Source: Herbiconiux gentiana (GTDB taxonomy: Bacteria; Actinomycetota; Actinomycetes; Actinomycetales; Microbacteriaceae). From it: a stretch of DNA of 64,000 nucleotides. Both the position numbers and the translations under genes were made by a program. The DNA is taken from the NCBI RefSeq assembly GCF_024978135.1, contig NZ_JANTEZ010000002.1, positions 310,001 through 374,000 on the forward strand, read 5' to 3'. The notes under the pieces are model-generated. The model was not told the DNA's origin, did not search any database, and saw only the letters and a program-made list of their open reading frames with translations. Below, one piece after another: positions 9,333-18,300 of this stretch. How positions within the stretch are numbered: position 1 is the stretch's first letter; each line of letters opens with the position of its first letter.

Positions 9333-9881
9333 ATGACCAGCACCATCGAACGCACTGTCGAGGCACCCGCCGACGGCGGAGCCAAGACCACCCGACGCCA
9401 GAACGCCGAGAAGGGTTTCACGGCCTCGAAGCAGCTCACCGACAACCTCCAGAAGGTGCTCGTCGACCTGATCGAGCTGCACCTGCAGGGCAAGCAGGCG
9501 CACTGGAACGTGGTCGGCAAGAACTTCCGCGACCTGCACCTCCAGCTCGACGAGATCATCGACGCCGCCCGCGAGTTCTCCGACGTCGTCGCCGAGCGCC
9601 TGCGCGCGCTGCACGCCTCGCCCGACGGCCGGAGCGACACCGTGGCGGCCACCACGACGCTGCCCGAGTACCCGAACGGCGAGGTCGACACGGCCGAGAC
9701 GGTCGACCTCATCACGCAGCGCCTCGAGGCCACCGTGGGCACCATGCGCGAGGTGCACGACGAGGTCGACGACGAAGACCCGACGAGTGCCGACATCCTG
9801 CACGCGATCATCGACAAGCTCGAGCAGTACGCGTGGATGGTCTCGGCCGAGAACCGCAAGCCGAACCGCGCGAAGAAGTAG
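9333..9881 (+). CDS. dps: Dps-type DNA-binding ferritin-like protein
   Basis: Iron-storing, DNA-protecting dodecamer of the Dps family, 182 residues. The ferroxidase signature is visible: HLQGKQAHWNVVGKNFRDLHLQLDE (split here as KQAHWNV and LHLQLDEI), supplying the inter-subunit His, Asp and Glu ligands. The N-terminal about 30 residues are basic and flexible (TTRRQNAEK), and the C-terminus is Lys/Arg-rich (ENRKPNRAKK); such tails usually bind DNA. A GAAAGGA ribosome site precedes the ATG. A strong hairpin terminator follows directly. Expected role: stationary phase and oxidative stress protection. Confidence 0.93.
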   Translation: MTSTIERTVEAPADGGAKTTRRQNAEKGFTASKQLTDNLQKVLVDLIELHLQGKQAHWNVVGKNFRDLHLQLDEIIDAAREFSDVVAERLRALHASPDGRSDTVAATTTLPEYPNGEVDTAETVDLITQRLEATVGTMREVHDEVDDEDPTSADILHAIIDKLEQYAWMVSAENRKPNRAKK

Positions 9882-9892
9882 CAACGGCGCGA

Positions 9893-9935
9893 ACGACGAA
9901 GGCCCCCGCCCGACCAGGGTGGGGGCCTTCGTCGT
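9893..9935 (+). terminator. Bidirectional hairpin terminator after dps
   Basis: A perfect 15-bp inverted repeat (arms 9893-9907 and 9921-9935, ACGACGAAGGCCCCC and complement) with a 13-base loop. It sits between the convergent dps and MMPL genes and can serve both strands. No long T-tract follows, as is common in GC-rich Actinobacteria. Confidence 0.85.
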
Positions 9936-9952
9936 GAGAGCACGACGCGGGC

Positions 9953-12382
9953 TCAGTGCTGCGGCTGCGCCCCGGGATGCGTGCGCTCGAGCCCCGCACC
10001 CTCCACGTCGACGTTCGGCAGCGGCCGGTCGAGCCAGCGCGGCAGCCACCAGGCCGAGCGGCCGAGCAGGTGCATCAGCGCCGGCATCAGCAGCATGCGC
10101 ACCACGAAGGCGTCGAGCAGCACGCCGAAGGCCAGCCCGAATCCGATCGAGCGGATGATCGTCGACTCCGAGAAGATGAAGCCGCCGAACACCGCGATCA
10201 TGATCAGGGCCGCCGCGACCACGACCGAGCGCCCGGCCTGGAAGCCCTGCGCGACGGCGAGCCGCGCATCCGCCCCGTGCACGTACGCCTCACGCATGCC
10301 CGACGCGAGGAAGAGCTGGTAGTCCATCGCCAGCCCGAACAGGATCCCCACGAGGATGACCGGCAGGAAGCTCAGGATCGGCCCCGTGCTGTGCAGCCCG
10401 ATCAGCTCGGCGCCCCAGCCGAACTGGAACACCGACACGATCAACCCGTAGGTCGCGAACAGCGACAGCACGAACCCGCCGGTCGCGATCACCGGCACGA
10501 GCAGCGAGCGGAACACCAGCACCATGATCAGGAGCGACAGCCCCACGACCACCACGAGGTAGAGCGGCAGCACCGCGCTGAGCCCCTCCGAGATGTCGAT
10601 GTTCGTGGCCGCCTGGCCCGCCACGCCCAGGGTCATCGCGCCCGCTGCGGCGTCGCTCGTGACCGGCGGCAGGTTCCGGATGCTCTGCACGAGCTGTTCG
10701 GTGGAGACGCTGTTGGGCCCCTCCGCCGGCAGCACCTGGAACGCCAGCAGCGTCCCGTCGTCCGACGAAGCGATCGGCGCCACCGCCTCGACGTCGCTCT
10801 GCTCGCCGAGCACCCGGGCGACCGCGAGCTGCGCGTCGGTGAGCGCGTCCTCCGACACGCCCTGCTCGAGGGTGGCGGTGACGAGGAGCGGCCCGTTCGC
10901 GCCCTCGCCGAACTCCTCGTCGACGATCTGGAAGGCCCGGGCGCTGGTGGAGCCCTCGGGCTCGGTCGACCCGTCGGGCAGGCCGAGCCGCATCGACAGC
11001 GCCGGGATGGCGACGACCAGCAGCGCGACGACGGTCACGAGCACCGTCGTGACGGCGCGCACGGTCGACATCGGGCGGGCGGGCTTCAGCGCCTTCTGCC
11101 GGCCGATCGTCGCCCGGGCCTTCCGGCGCAGCAGCCGCTCACCGAGCAGGCCGAGGATGGCCGGTGCGAGCGTGACGGCGATCAGCACGGCGACCGCCAC
11201 GCAGACGGCTCCGACGGTGCCCATCAGGCCGAGGAAGGGGATGCCCGTGACGTTCAGCGCCAGCAGGGCGACGATCACGGTCGAGCCGGCGAACACGACG
11301 GCGGTGCCGGAGGTGCCGGTGGCGAGCCCGATCGACTCCCGCACCGGCACACCGGCGAGCACCTGCTTGCGGTGCCGGTTCACGATGAACAGGGAGTAGT
11401 CGATGCCGACCGCGAGGCCGAGCATCACTCCGAGCACCGGGGTGACCGAGGCCATGTCGATCGCGCCCGAGAGCGAGAGCGAGGCGGTGACGCCCACGCC
11501 GACACCCACGAGCGCGGTGACGATGGGCAGGGCCGCGGCGAGGAGCGATCCCAGCATGACAATCAGCACCACGGCGGCGAAGACGAGGCCCACCGCCTCG
11601 CCGACGCCGAAGATCTGCGGCACGCCCTGGGCGATGTCCGTGCCGAAGGCCACGGTCGTGCCCGGCACGGGCGAGTCGTCGAAGTGGTCGATCACACCCT
11701 GCTTGACCTCCTCCGAGAGCTCGAGGCGGGGATCGGTGAAGGAGACGTTCACGATCGCGGTCGAGCCGTCCTCCGAGACGACGCCGATGCCGTTCGAGAG
11801 CTCGAGCAGCTCGGCGCCGGTCGAGAGCTGCGCGGCCCCCGACTCGAGCTCGGTGCGCGAGGCGTCGAGCTGGGCTTGCTGGGCGTCGAGCGGGGCGAGC
11901 TGCTCGGGCCCGGCTCCGGCGGCCACCGCCTGGTCGCGCGCGGCGGTCAGCTGCTGCTGCCCGGCGTCGAGCTGCGCCCGCCCCTCGGTCAGCCGGGCCT
12001 CGGCGGTCGAGAGCCGGATGCCCTGATCCTGCTGCTGCTTCTGGGCGTCGAACGGGTCGATCACGGCGGCGACCCCGTCGAGCTCGGCGGCCGAGGCGGC
12101 GAGCTCGGCGATCGACTGCCGCTGCGCATCCGTGAAGGCCTCACCGTCGTCGGTCTGGTAGACCACCGTGCCCGTGCCGCCAGCGGTGTCGGGGAGCTTC
12201 TCGGCGAGCTGCTCGGTGACGGCGCCGGAGGCCGTGCCCGGTATGTCGAAGCTGTTCGTGAGCGTGCCGCCGAAGGCGAGGAACGCCCCGACCGAGAGGC
12301 CGAGCAGCACCACCCAGGTGATGACGACCCCCCACGCGCGACGCGCGGCGAACGATCCGAGCCGGAACAGCGATGACGCCAT
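9953..12382 (-). CDS. MMPL family transporter
   Basis: RND-superfamily membrane transporter of the MmpL type, 809 residues. It has an N-terminal helix (WGVVITWVVLLGLSVG), an extracytoplasmic domain with a long Gln/Ala/Leu-rich coiled region (about 110-190), a five-helix block with VGIDYSLFIVNRHRK, a second extracytoplasmic domain, and a second helix block with FGLAMDYQLFLASGMREAY; these two motifs are the MMPL hallmark. The ATG at 12382 follows GAGGGAG. The divergent TetR gene, 100 bp away, is its probable regulator. Cargo (lipid, drug or siderophore) cannot be determined. Confidence 0.92.
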   Translation of the reverse strand: MASSLFRLGSFAARRAWGVVITWVVLLGLSVGAFLAFGGTLTNSFDIPGTASGAVTEQLAEKLPDTAGGTGTVVYQTDDGEAFTDAQRQSIAELAASAAELDGVAAVIDPFDAQKQQQDQGIRLSTAEARLTEGRAQLDAGQQQLTAARDQAVAAGAGPEQLAPLDAQQAQLDASRTELESGAAQLSTGAELLELSNGIGVVSEDGSTAIVNVSFTDPRLELSEEVKQGVIDHFDDSPVPGTTVAFGTDIAQGVPQIFGVGEAVGLVFAAVVLIVMLGSLLAAALPIVTALVGVGVGVTASLSLSGAIDMASVTPVLGVMLGLAVGIDYSLFIVNRHRKQVLAGVPVRESIGLATGTSGTAVVFAGSTVIVALLALNVTGIPFLGLMGTVGAVCVAVAVLIAVTLAPAILGLLGERLLRRKARATIGRQKALKPARPMSTVRAVTTVLVTVVALLVVAIPALSMRLGLPDGSTEPEGSTSARAFQIVDEEFGEGANGPLLVTATLEQGVSEDALTDAQLAVARVLGEQSDVEAVAPIASSDDGTLLAFQVLPAEGPNSVSTEQLVQSIRNLPPVTSDAAAGAMTLGVAGQAATNIDISEGLSAVLPLYLVVVVGLSLLIMVLVFRSLLVPVIATGGFVLSLFATYGLIVSVFQFGWGAELIGLHSTGPILSFLPVILVGILFGLAMDYQLFLASGMREAYVHGADARLAVAQGFQAGRSVVVAAALIMIAVFGGFIFSESTIIRSIGFGLAFGVLLDAFVVRMLLMPALMHLLGRSAWWLPRWLDRPLPNVDVEGAGLERTHPGAQPQH

Positions 12383-12481
12383 GAGCGATCTCCCTCGAGA
12401 CGGGTCGCCGGCGGATCGGCGCGCCGTCGGACTTTGAGCATACGCTACGTCTCGTCTAGCTTCTGTCAGTATCCTGAGCGG

Positions 12482-13069
12482 ATGACCGAGCACCGCAGCG
12501 GACCCGTGCGCAGCGCGGCGGCGCGTGAGGCGATCCTCGCGGCCACCGCCCGGCTGCTCGTCGACGAGGGCTGGGACCGCCTCACGATCGAGGGCATCGC
12601 GCGCGACGCCGGGGTCGGCAAGCAGACCATCTACCGGTGGTGGCCCTCGAAGGGCGCGCTGGTGGCCGAGTGCCTGCTCGACGGCCGCTTCTTCCCGGTC
12701 GAGCCCGTCGTGCGCGACACGGGCGACCTGCGGCGGGACCTGCGCGAGTGGCTCACCCCCGTGCTGCACTTCCTGAACAGCCCCACCGGCCGTTCGCTGG
12801 TGAACTCTCTGGTGGCCGCCGCCACCGGGGAGGCCGGGGTGGGGGCGCATCTCAGCGAGGCGTTCGGCGCCGACCGCCTGCTGGCCGACCGGCTGCGCGC
12901 CGCCGTGGGAGCGGGCGAGCTGCCCCCCGACGCCCCGGTCGACGAGCTGGGGAACGCCGTGCTCGGCTTGCTCATCTTCGAGGTGCTGAGCAAGGACGAG
13001 ATCGACGTGACCGCCTTCCTGCGCCTGGTGGAGTACCTGCTCGGCCCCCGCAGGACGAGCGCCGGCTAG
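12482..13069 (+). CDS. TetR/AcrR family repressor
   Basis: 195 residues. The N-terminal helix-turn-helix is clear (LTIEGIARDAGVGKQTIYRWWPS, about residues 33-55), followed by a TetR_C-like ligand domain. The ATG at 12482 is fixed by a TATCCT hexamer (12470-12475) exactly six bases upstream, implying a leaderless mRNA. Because it is divergent from the MMPL pump with only a 99-base gap, it probably represses that pump and itself. I could not find a convincing symmetric operator in the gap. Confidence 0.88.
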   Translation: MTEHRSGPVRSAAAREAILAATARLLVDEGWDRLTIEGIARDAGVGKQTIYRWWPSKGALVAECLLDGRFFPVEPVVRDTGDLRRDLREWLTPVLHFLNSPTGRSLVNSLVAAATGEAGVGAHLSEAFGADRLLADRLRAAVGAGELPPDAPVDELGNAVLGLLIFEVLSKDEIDVTAFLRLVEYLLGPRRTSAG

Positions 13070-13104
13070 CGCGGCCGGCGTCGGCTGGCGCCGGCTGGCG
13101 TCGC

Positions 13105-14124
13105 CTAGGCCGAGTCCCGCCAGACGATCGTGGTCTCGAGGAAGCTGCCCTCGGCCTCGACCGAGCGGCCCTCGAGCTGCGCCAGCACCAACTCGGCTGC
13201 CCGCCGGCCGAGCAGGTCGGCCGGCTGGTGCACCGTCGACAGCGGCGGCTGCGTGCGCCGGGCCCAGGCGCTGTCATCGAAGCCGACCACGCCGATGTCG
13301 CCGGGGGCGCTCAGCCCCACGTCGCGCATCGCGTCGAGGGCGCCCGCCGCGATCGCGTCCGACGAGGCGAACACGCCGTCGACGCGGTCGTCGTGGGTGA
13401 GCAGCTCCCGCATCCCGGCGATGCCGCTGGAGTGCGCGAACAGCGGCACCTCCACGACGAGCCGTGGGTCGAAGCGGTCGCCCAGCGCATCCGTGAACCC
13501 CGCCAGCCTGTCCTGACCCGAGTCGCGGTCGAGGCCGGCGGCGATCATGCCGATGCGCTGCCGCCCGGTCGCCATCAGCCGCTCGGTGACGGCCCGGGCG
13601 GCGCTGCGGTTGTCGATGCCCACGTAGGGCACGCCCTCGATGTCCATCGGATGCCCGACGAACGCCGCGGGCAGCCCCGACCGCGCCACGGCGAGACCGA
13701 TGGGGTCGTTCTCGCGGGCCGAGATGATCACGACGCCGTCGACGTAGCCGCCGGTGAGGTAGGAGGCGACGCGGACGCCGTCGCGGTCGGAGTCGACGAC
13801 GAGCGACACGAGCTGGTAGTCGGCCTCGGAGAGCACGGCGTTGATGCCGAGGAGGATGCTGCCGATGTTGGGGTCTTCGAGGAAGAGCGAGTGCGGCTCG
13901 TGCACGATCAGGCCGATGGCGCCGGACTGCCGGGTGACGAGGTTGCGGGCGGCGGCGTTCCGCACGTAGCCCACCTCGGCGACGGCCGCCTCGACGGCGG
14001 TACGCGCCGCGTCGGAGACGTACGTCTCCCCGTTCAGGACGCGGGAGACCGTGCCCCGCGAGACGCCGGCCACCCGGGCGACATCGTTGATGGTCGCCCG
14101 CTGCACGGGCCGTCTGGGCGGCAT
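13105..14124 (-). CDS. LacI family transcriptional regulator of the galactoside operon
   Basis: 339 residues, typical LacI length. The N-terminal HTH is TINDVARVAGVSRGTVSRVL (about 11-30), followed by the hinge and a periplasmic-binding-protein-like sugar-sensing core with the family strand GVVGFDDS near residue 280. It is divergent from the beta-galactosidase operon whose promoter carries LacI-type boxes at 14189-14260, so it almost certainly represses that operon until a galactoside is present. On its own strand a TATAGG hexamer (14133-14138) ends eight bases before the ATG, suggesting a leaderless or near-leaderless transcript. It is convergent with the TetR gene; the 35-base gap is rich in GCCGGC repeats that could fold. 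Confidence 0.93.
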   Translation of the reverse strand: MPPRRPVQRATINDVARVAGVSRGTVSRVLNGETYVSDAARTAVEAAVAEVGYVRNAAARNLVTRQSGAIGLIVHEPHSLFLEDPNIGSILLGINAVLSEADYQLVSLVVDSDRDGVRVASYLTGGYVDGVVIISARENDPIGLAVARSGLPAAFVGHPMDIEGVPYVGIDNRSAARAVTERLMATGRQRIGMIAAGLDRDSGQDRLAGFTDALGDRFDPRLVVEVPLFAHSSGIAGMRELLTHDDRVDGVFASSDAIAAGALDAMRDVGLSAPGDIGVVGFDDSAWARRTQPPLSTVHQPADLLGRRAAELVLAQLEGRSVEAEGSFLETTIVWRDSA

Positions 14125-14161
14125 GCGACCACCCTATAGCGGTCGGGACGCGCATCCGGAG

Positions 14162-14190
14162 TTGACAGCGACAGGGTGCCTGCTTATTCT
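14162..14190 (+). promoter_or_regulatory. Consensus-like promoter of the galactoside operon
   Basis: TTGACA (14162-14167), a 17-base spacer, then TATTCT (14185-14190). This is the closest match to the housekeeping sigma consensus in the left part of the window. It is overlapped at its 3' side by LacI box 1, which suits a strong promoter held off by a repressor. Confidence 0.85.
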
Positions 14191-14260
14191 GGGAGCGTTC
14201 CCAGACTCTCGACGAGGAGTTGTCGGCGCCACATCTGGGAGCGTTCACAGAAACGCTCCC
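14189..14260 (+). promoter_or_regulatory. Two LacI-type operator boxes
   Basis: Box 1 is CTGGGAGCGTTCCCAG at 14189-14204 and overlaps the end of the -10. Box 2 is CTGGGAGCGTTCACAG at 14235-14250. Box 2 also forms a perfect 9-bp inverted repeat with AACGCTCCC at 14252-14260, so a third half-site is present. The sites resemble the TGGGAGCGCTCCCA class bound by CelR-type LacI proteins. Box spacing is 46 bp, allowing cooperative binding. Confidence 0.85.
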
Positions 14261-14315
14261 CGAGGCCGTCCCCCTCCCGAGACGACGGGCCCGACGAATG
14301 AGGAGCACCCGCACC

Positions 14316-16397
14316 GTGACGACCACCCCCGTGTCCGCGCTGATCGATCCGCAGCACCCGCGGTTCACCTACGGCGCCGACTACAACCCCGAGCAGTGGG
14401 GCCCCGAGGTCTGGCGCGAGGACGTGCGGCTGATGCGCGAGGCCGGGGTCAACCTGGTCGCGATCAACATCTTCGGCTGGGCCCAGCTCGAGCCGCTGCC
14501 CGGGCAGTACGACTTCAGTCGCCTCGACGCCGTGCTCGAGCTGCTGCACGAGAACGGCATCTCGGTGAACCTCGGCACGGGCACCGCCTCGCCGCCGCCG
14601 TGGCTCGCGGCCGAGCATCCGGAGACCCTGCCCGTCATGGTCGACGGAACCGTGCGGTACCCGGGCGGCCGTCAGGCCTTCTGCCCGAGCTCGCCGGTCT
14701 TCCGCGAGCGCTCGCTGGCCCTCGTCGAGCGGGTCGCCGAGCGCTACGGAAGCCACCCCGCCGTGAAGCTGTGGCACGTCTCGAACGAGATCGGCTGCCA
14801 CAACGCGCTCTGCTACTGCGACGTCTCGGCCGCCGCCTTCCGACGCTGGCTCGAGGCGCGCCACGGCACGCTCGACGCCCTCAACGCCGCGTGGGGCACC
14901 GCCTTCTGGAGCCAGCACTACGCCTCCTGGGAGCACATCCAGACGCCGCGGCTCACCGTCTCGACCGGCAACCCCGGCCAGGCCGTCGACTTCAGCCGGT
15001 TCAGCTCCGACGAGCTGCTCGGCCAGTACCGGGCCGAGGCCGAGGTCATCCGCCGGCACAGCAGCATCCCGGTCACCACCAACTTCATGGTCGCCGCGCA
15101 CATCAGGAACCAGGACTACTGGCAGTGGGCCGGCGACATGGATCTGATCGCCAACGACCACTACCTCGACCACCGCCTGGCCGACCCGCTGACCGAGCTC
15201 GCCTTCGCGGCCGACACCACCCGTGGTCTCGCGGGTGGCGCCCCGTGGCTGCTGATGGAGCAGGCGACGAGTGCCGTGAACTGGCAGCCGCACAACATCG
15301 CCAAGGAGCCCGGCCAGCTGCTGCGCGACACGATGATGCACGTGGCCCGCGGCGCCGACGGCGTGAGCTTCTTCCAGTGGCGCGCCTCGGTGCAGGGCAG
15401 CGAGCGCTTCCACTCCGCGATGCTGCCGCACGCCGGTACCGAGTCGAAGCTCTGGCGCGAGAGCGTCGAACTCGGCGCCACGCTCGATCGGCTGCAGCCC
15501 GTCGCCGGCTCGCGGGTCGTCGCGAGCGTCGCCCTCGTGTTCGGCTGGGAGCCCTGGTGGATCACCGACCTCGACTCCCACCCCAGCACCGAGGTGCGCT
15601 ACCTCGAGCAGGTGCACCGCGCCTACGCGGCCCTGCGCTCGCACGGCGTGACCGTCGACATCGTGCGCCCGGGCGCCGACCTCTCCGCCTACGCCCTCGT
15701 GGTGGTGCCCGCCCTGCACAGCGTGGCGGATGCGGTCGCCGACGGATTCGCCCGCTACACCGCCGCGGGCGGCCACCTCGTCGTCACCTTCTTCAGCGGC
15801 ATCACCGACGGCGACGACCGCGTGCGAACCGGCGGCTACCCCGGAGCCCTGCGCGACGTGCTCGGCATCAGCACCGAGGAGTTCTTCCCGCTGCACGCCG
15901 GCGAGAGCGTCGACCTCGACGACGGGTCGTCGGCCACGATCTGGACCGAGCTGCTGCACCCCCGCGGCGCGGAGGTCCTGGCCTCCTACCTCGACGGGCC
16001 GCTGCCCGGCGTCGCCGCCGTGACGCGCCACCGCCACGGGGACGGCACCGCCTGGTACCTCGCCACGAACCTCGACGCCTCCTCGCTCGCGCGCCACCTC
16101 GGCCGTGCCCTCGGCGAGGCGGGCGTGGAGCGCCCGCTGCCCGACGCGCATCCCGACCTCGAGGTGATCGAGCGACGCGGCGAGACCGGCCGCTTCCTGT
16201 TCGTGTTCAACACGGGCGGCGCGTCGCTCACCCTCGACCTGACCGGCCGCGACCTCGTCGCCGGCACCGCCGACACCACGCACCTGATCGCCCCCGGCGG
16301 CGTGGCCGTGCTGCAGCTCCGGCCCGAACTCGCCGACTCCGCCCCGTCCACCTCCCACGACCCGTCCACCTCCCACGAAAGGAGGGTCGCGCTGTGA
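14316..16397 (+). CDS. GH42 beta-galactosidase
   Basis: Family 42 glycoside hydrolase, about 693 residues, removing terminal beta-galactose from oligosaccharides. The N-terminal TIM barrel starts at FTYGADYNPEQW. The acid/base Glu is in HVSNEIGCHN (about residue 158) and the nucleophile Glu in WLLMEQATSAVNW (about 315). Cysteines in FCPSS and CHNALCYCD match the metal-binding cluster of the family. A trimerisation (GATase-like) domain and a small C-terminal beta domain follow. I favour GTG 14316 because GAGGAG precedes it by 10 bases; ATG 14298 is an alternative with no such site. There is no signal peptide, so it works on imported sugars. Confidence 0.92.
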   Translation: MTTTPVSALIDPQHPRFTYGADYNPEQWGPEVWREDVRLMREAGVNLVAINIFGWAQLEPLPGQYDFSRLDAVLELLHENGISVNLGTGTASPPPWLAAEHPETLPVMVDGTVRYPGGRQAFCPSSPVFRERSLALVERVAERYGSHPAVKLWHVSNEIGCHNALCYCDVSAAAFRRWLEARHGTLDALNAAWGTAFWSQHYASWEHIQTPRLTVSTGNPGQAVDFSRFSSDELLGQYRAEAEVIRRHSSIPVTTNFMVAAHIRNQDYWQWAGDMDLIANDHYLDHRLADPLTELAFAADTTRGLAGGAPWLLMEQATSAVNWQPHNIAKEPGQLLRDTMMHVARGADGVSFFQWRASVQGSERFHSAMLPHAGTESKLWRESVELGATLDRLQPVAGSRVVASVALVFGWEPWWITDLDSHPSTEVRYLEQVHRAYAALRSHGVTVDIVRPGADLSAYALVVVPALHSVADAVADGFARYTAAGGHLVVTFFSGITDGDDRVRTGGYPGALRDVLGISTEEFFPLHAGESVDLDDGSSATIWTELLHPRGAEVLASYLDGPLPGVAAVTRHRHGDGTAWYLATNLDASSLARHLGRALGEAGVERPLPDAHPDLEVIERRGETGRFLFVFNTGGASLTLDLTGRDLVAGTADTTHLIAPGGVAVLQLRPELADSAPSTSHDPSTSHERRVAL

Positions 16398-17329
16398 CCG
16401 CTCCCTCGATCGCGACCGCCGCGCCCGCCCGGGGCACGAGCCCGATCGCGAAGAAGCCCCGGCTGCGCGTGCCGCACGCGCGCTCCGTGCTGATCTTCCT
16501 GCTGCCGTTCGGCGTGCTGTTCGCGCTGTTCTACCTGCTGCCCATCGGCTACGCCGTCTACCAGTCGCTGCTCGTCGTCGAGCGCGACGGCACCTTCGGC
16601 CCTCCGGTGGAGGTGTTCGGCGGACTCACCCAGTACATCGCCGTGTTCCAGAACGAGGCGTTCTGGTCGTCGGTGGGCCGCGTGCTGGCCTTCGGCATCG
16701 TGCAGGTGCCGGTGATGCTCGGCGTGGCGCTGGTGCTCGCGCTGCTGCTGGACTCCCCGCTGGTGAAGGGCAAGAAGTTCTTCCGGCTGGCCTACTTCGT
16801 GCCGTACGCGGTGCCCGGTGTCATCGCCGCGATCATGTGGGGCTACCTCTACTCGCCGAACCTCTCGCCGTTCTCGGCTCTGACGAGCGAGGTCTCGTTC
16901 CTCTCGCCCGACTTCGTGCTGTGGTCGATCGCGAACGTCGTGACCTGGGTCTACGTGGGCTACAACATGCTCATCATCTACAGCTCGCTGCTGTCGATCC
17001 CGGGTGAGATCTACGAGGCCGCGAAGCTCGACGGCGCGAGCCAGCTGCAGATCGCGCTGCGCATCAAGATCCCGCTCGTGGTGCCGGCCATCACGCTGAC
17101 CGCGATCTTCTCCATCATCGGCACGCTGCAGCTGCTCGCCGAGCCGCAGGTGTTCCGCAGCTTCACCTCCTCGGTGTCGAGCACCTTCACCCCCAACATG
17201 GCGGTCTACGCCACCTCGGCCGTGCCGAACGTGAACCTCGCGGCCGCCATGTCGGTGGTGCTGGCCCTCGCCACCTTCGCGATGTCGTTCGCGTTCCTCA
17301 AGTTCACCCAGCGGAAGGCCGAGAAATGA
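16394..17329 (+). CDS. ABC sugar transporter permease (MalF-like)
   Basis: 311-residue inner-membrane subunit of a carbohydrate ABC importer. Six hydrophobic helices are evident, beginning at SVLIFLLPFGVLFALFYLLP. The cytoplasmic EAA loop that docks the ATPase is EIYEAAKLDGASQLQIALRI. It starts with GTG 16394 overlapping the stop of the GH42 gene (GTGA) behind a strong GGAGG, so translation is coupled. It pairs with the next permease and the binding protein. Confidence 0.92.
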   Translation: MTAPSIATAAPARGTSPIAKKPRLRVPHARSVLIFLLPFGVLFALFYLLPIGYAVYQSLLVVERDGTFGPPVEVFGGLTQYIAVFQNEAFWSSVGRVLAFGIVQVPVMLGVALVLALLLDSPLVKGKKFFRLAYFVPYAVPGVIAAIMWGYLYSPNLSPFSALTSEVSFLSPDFVLWSIANVVTWVYVGYNMLIIYSSLLSIPGEIYEAAKLDGASQLQIALRIKIPLVVPAITLTAIFSIIGTLQLLAEPQVFRSFTSSVSSTFTPNMAVYATSAVPNVNLAAAMSVVLALATFAMSFAFLKFTQRKAEK

Positions 17330-18252
17330 GCGCGACCCTGAGCGCCCCCGCCCGTCGTGGCGACGAGGACGGCACCCCCGACGCCTCGCGATCGGGCCGC
17401 AAGCCGCGTGCTCCGCGCGAGAAGCTGATGTCGCGCACCGCCGCGATGATCGTGATGGTCGTCTCGTGCTTCTACTTCCTGCTGCCGGTGTGGTGGCTGT
17501 TCGTCTCGTCGACGAAGAGCCGCGAGCAGTTCGGCTCCACCAACGGCTTCCTGCTCGCCGACTTCAACCTGTTCCAGAACATCGGCGACCTGTTCGCCTA
17601 CAACGACGGCATCTACCTGCGCTGGATGCTCAACAGCGTGCTCTACGCCGGAGCCGGCGCCCTGATCGGCACCCTCATCTCAGCGATGGCGGGCTACGCC
17701 CTGGCGAAGTACCGCTTCCCCGGCCGGGAGCTCGTGTTCAACGTGGTGCTCGGCGGAGTGCTCGTGCCGGCCACCGCCCTGGCGCTGCCGCTGTTCCTGA
17801 TCTTCAGCCAGGTCGGCGCGACCAACACCTTCTGGTCGGTCTTCCTGCCGAGCCTCGTCAACCCGTTCGGCGTCTACCTCGCCCGCATCTATGCCTCAGC
17901 GAGCGTGCCCGACGAGCTGCTGGAGGCCTCGCGCCTGGACGGCTCGGGGGAGGTGCGCACCTTCTTCACCATCGCCCGCAAGCTCATGACGCCGGCTCTC
18001 GTGACGATCTTCCTGTTCCAGTTCGTCGCGATCTGGAACAACTTCTTCCTGCCGCTGATCATGCTGCGCGACGAGTCGCTGTTCCCGGTGACCCTCGGCC
18101 TCTACACCTGGAACTCGCAGGTCAACCAGATCCCCGAGATCCGCACCTACGTCATCATCGGCGCCTTCGTCTCGATCATCCCGCTGGTCATCGCCTTCCT
18201 CAGCCTGCAGCGCTTCTGGCAGAGCGGCCTCGGCTCGGGCAGCGTCAAGTAA
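17326..18252 (+). CDS. ABC sugar transporter permease (MalG-like)
   Basis: Second membrane subunit of the sugar importer, 308 residues, with an N-terminal basic, hydrophilic leader (about 40 residues) and six helices. The EAA loop is ELLEASRLDGSGEVRTFFTI. Its ATG overlaps the previous stop (ATGA). As in most actinobacterial sugar operons no ATPase gene is present, so a shared MsiK/MalK-type ATPase encoded elsewhere is expected. Confidence 0.92.
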   Translation: MSATLSAPARRGDEDGTPDASRSGRKPRAPREKLMSRTAAMIVMVVSCFYFLLPVWWLFVSSTKSREQFGSTNGFLLADFNLFQNIGDLFAYNDGIYLRWMLNSVLYAGAGALIGTLISAMAGYALAKYRFPGRELVFNVVLGGVLVPATALALPLFLIFSQVGATNTFWSVFLPSLVNPFGVYLARIYASASVPDELLEASRLDGSGEVRTFFTIARKLMTPALVTIFLFQFVAIWNNFFLPLIMLRDESLFPVTLGLYTWNSQVNQIPEIRTYVIIGAFVSIIPLVIAFLSLQRFWQSGLGSGSVK

Positions 18253-18300
18253 CCGACTTCCCTCCCTGCATCACCACCCCACCCCACAGAAAGAGAAACC

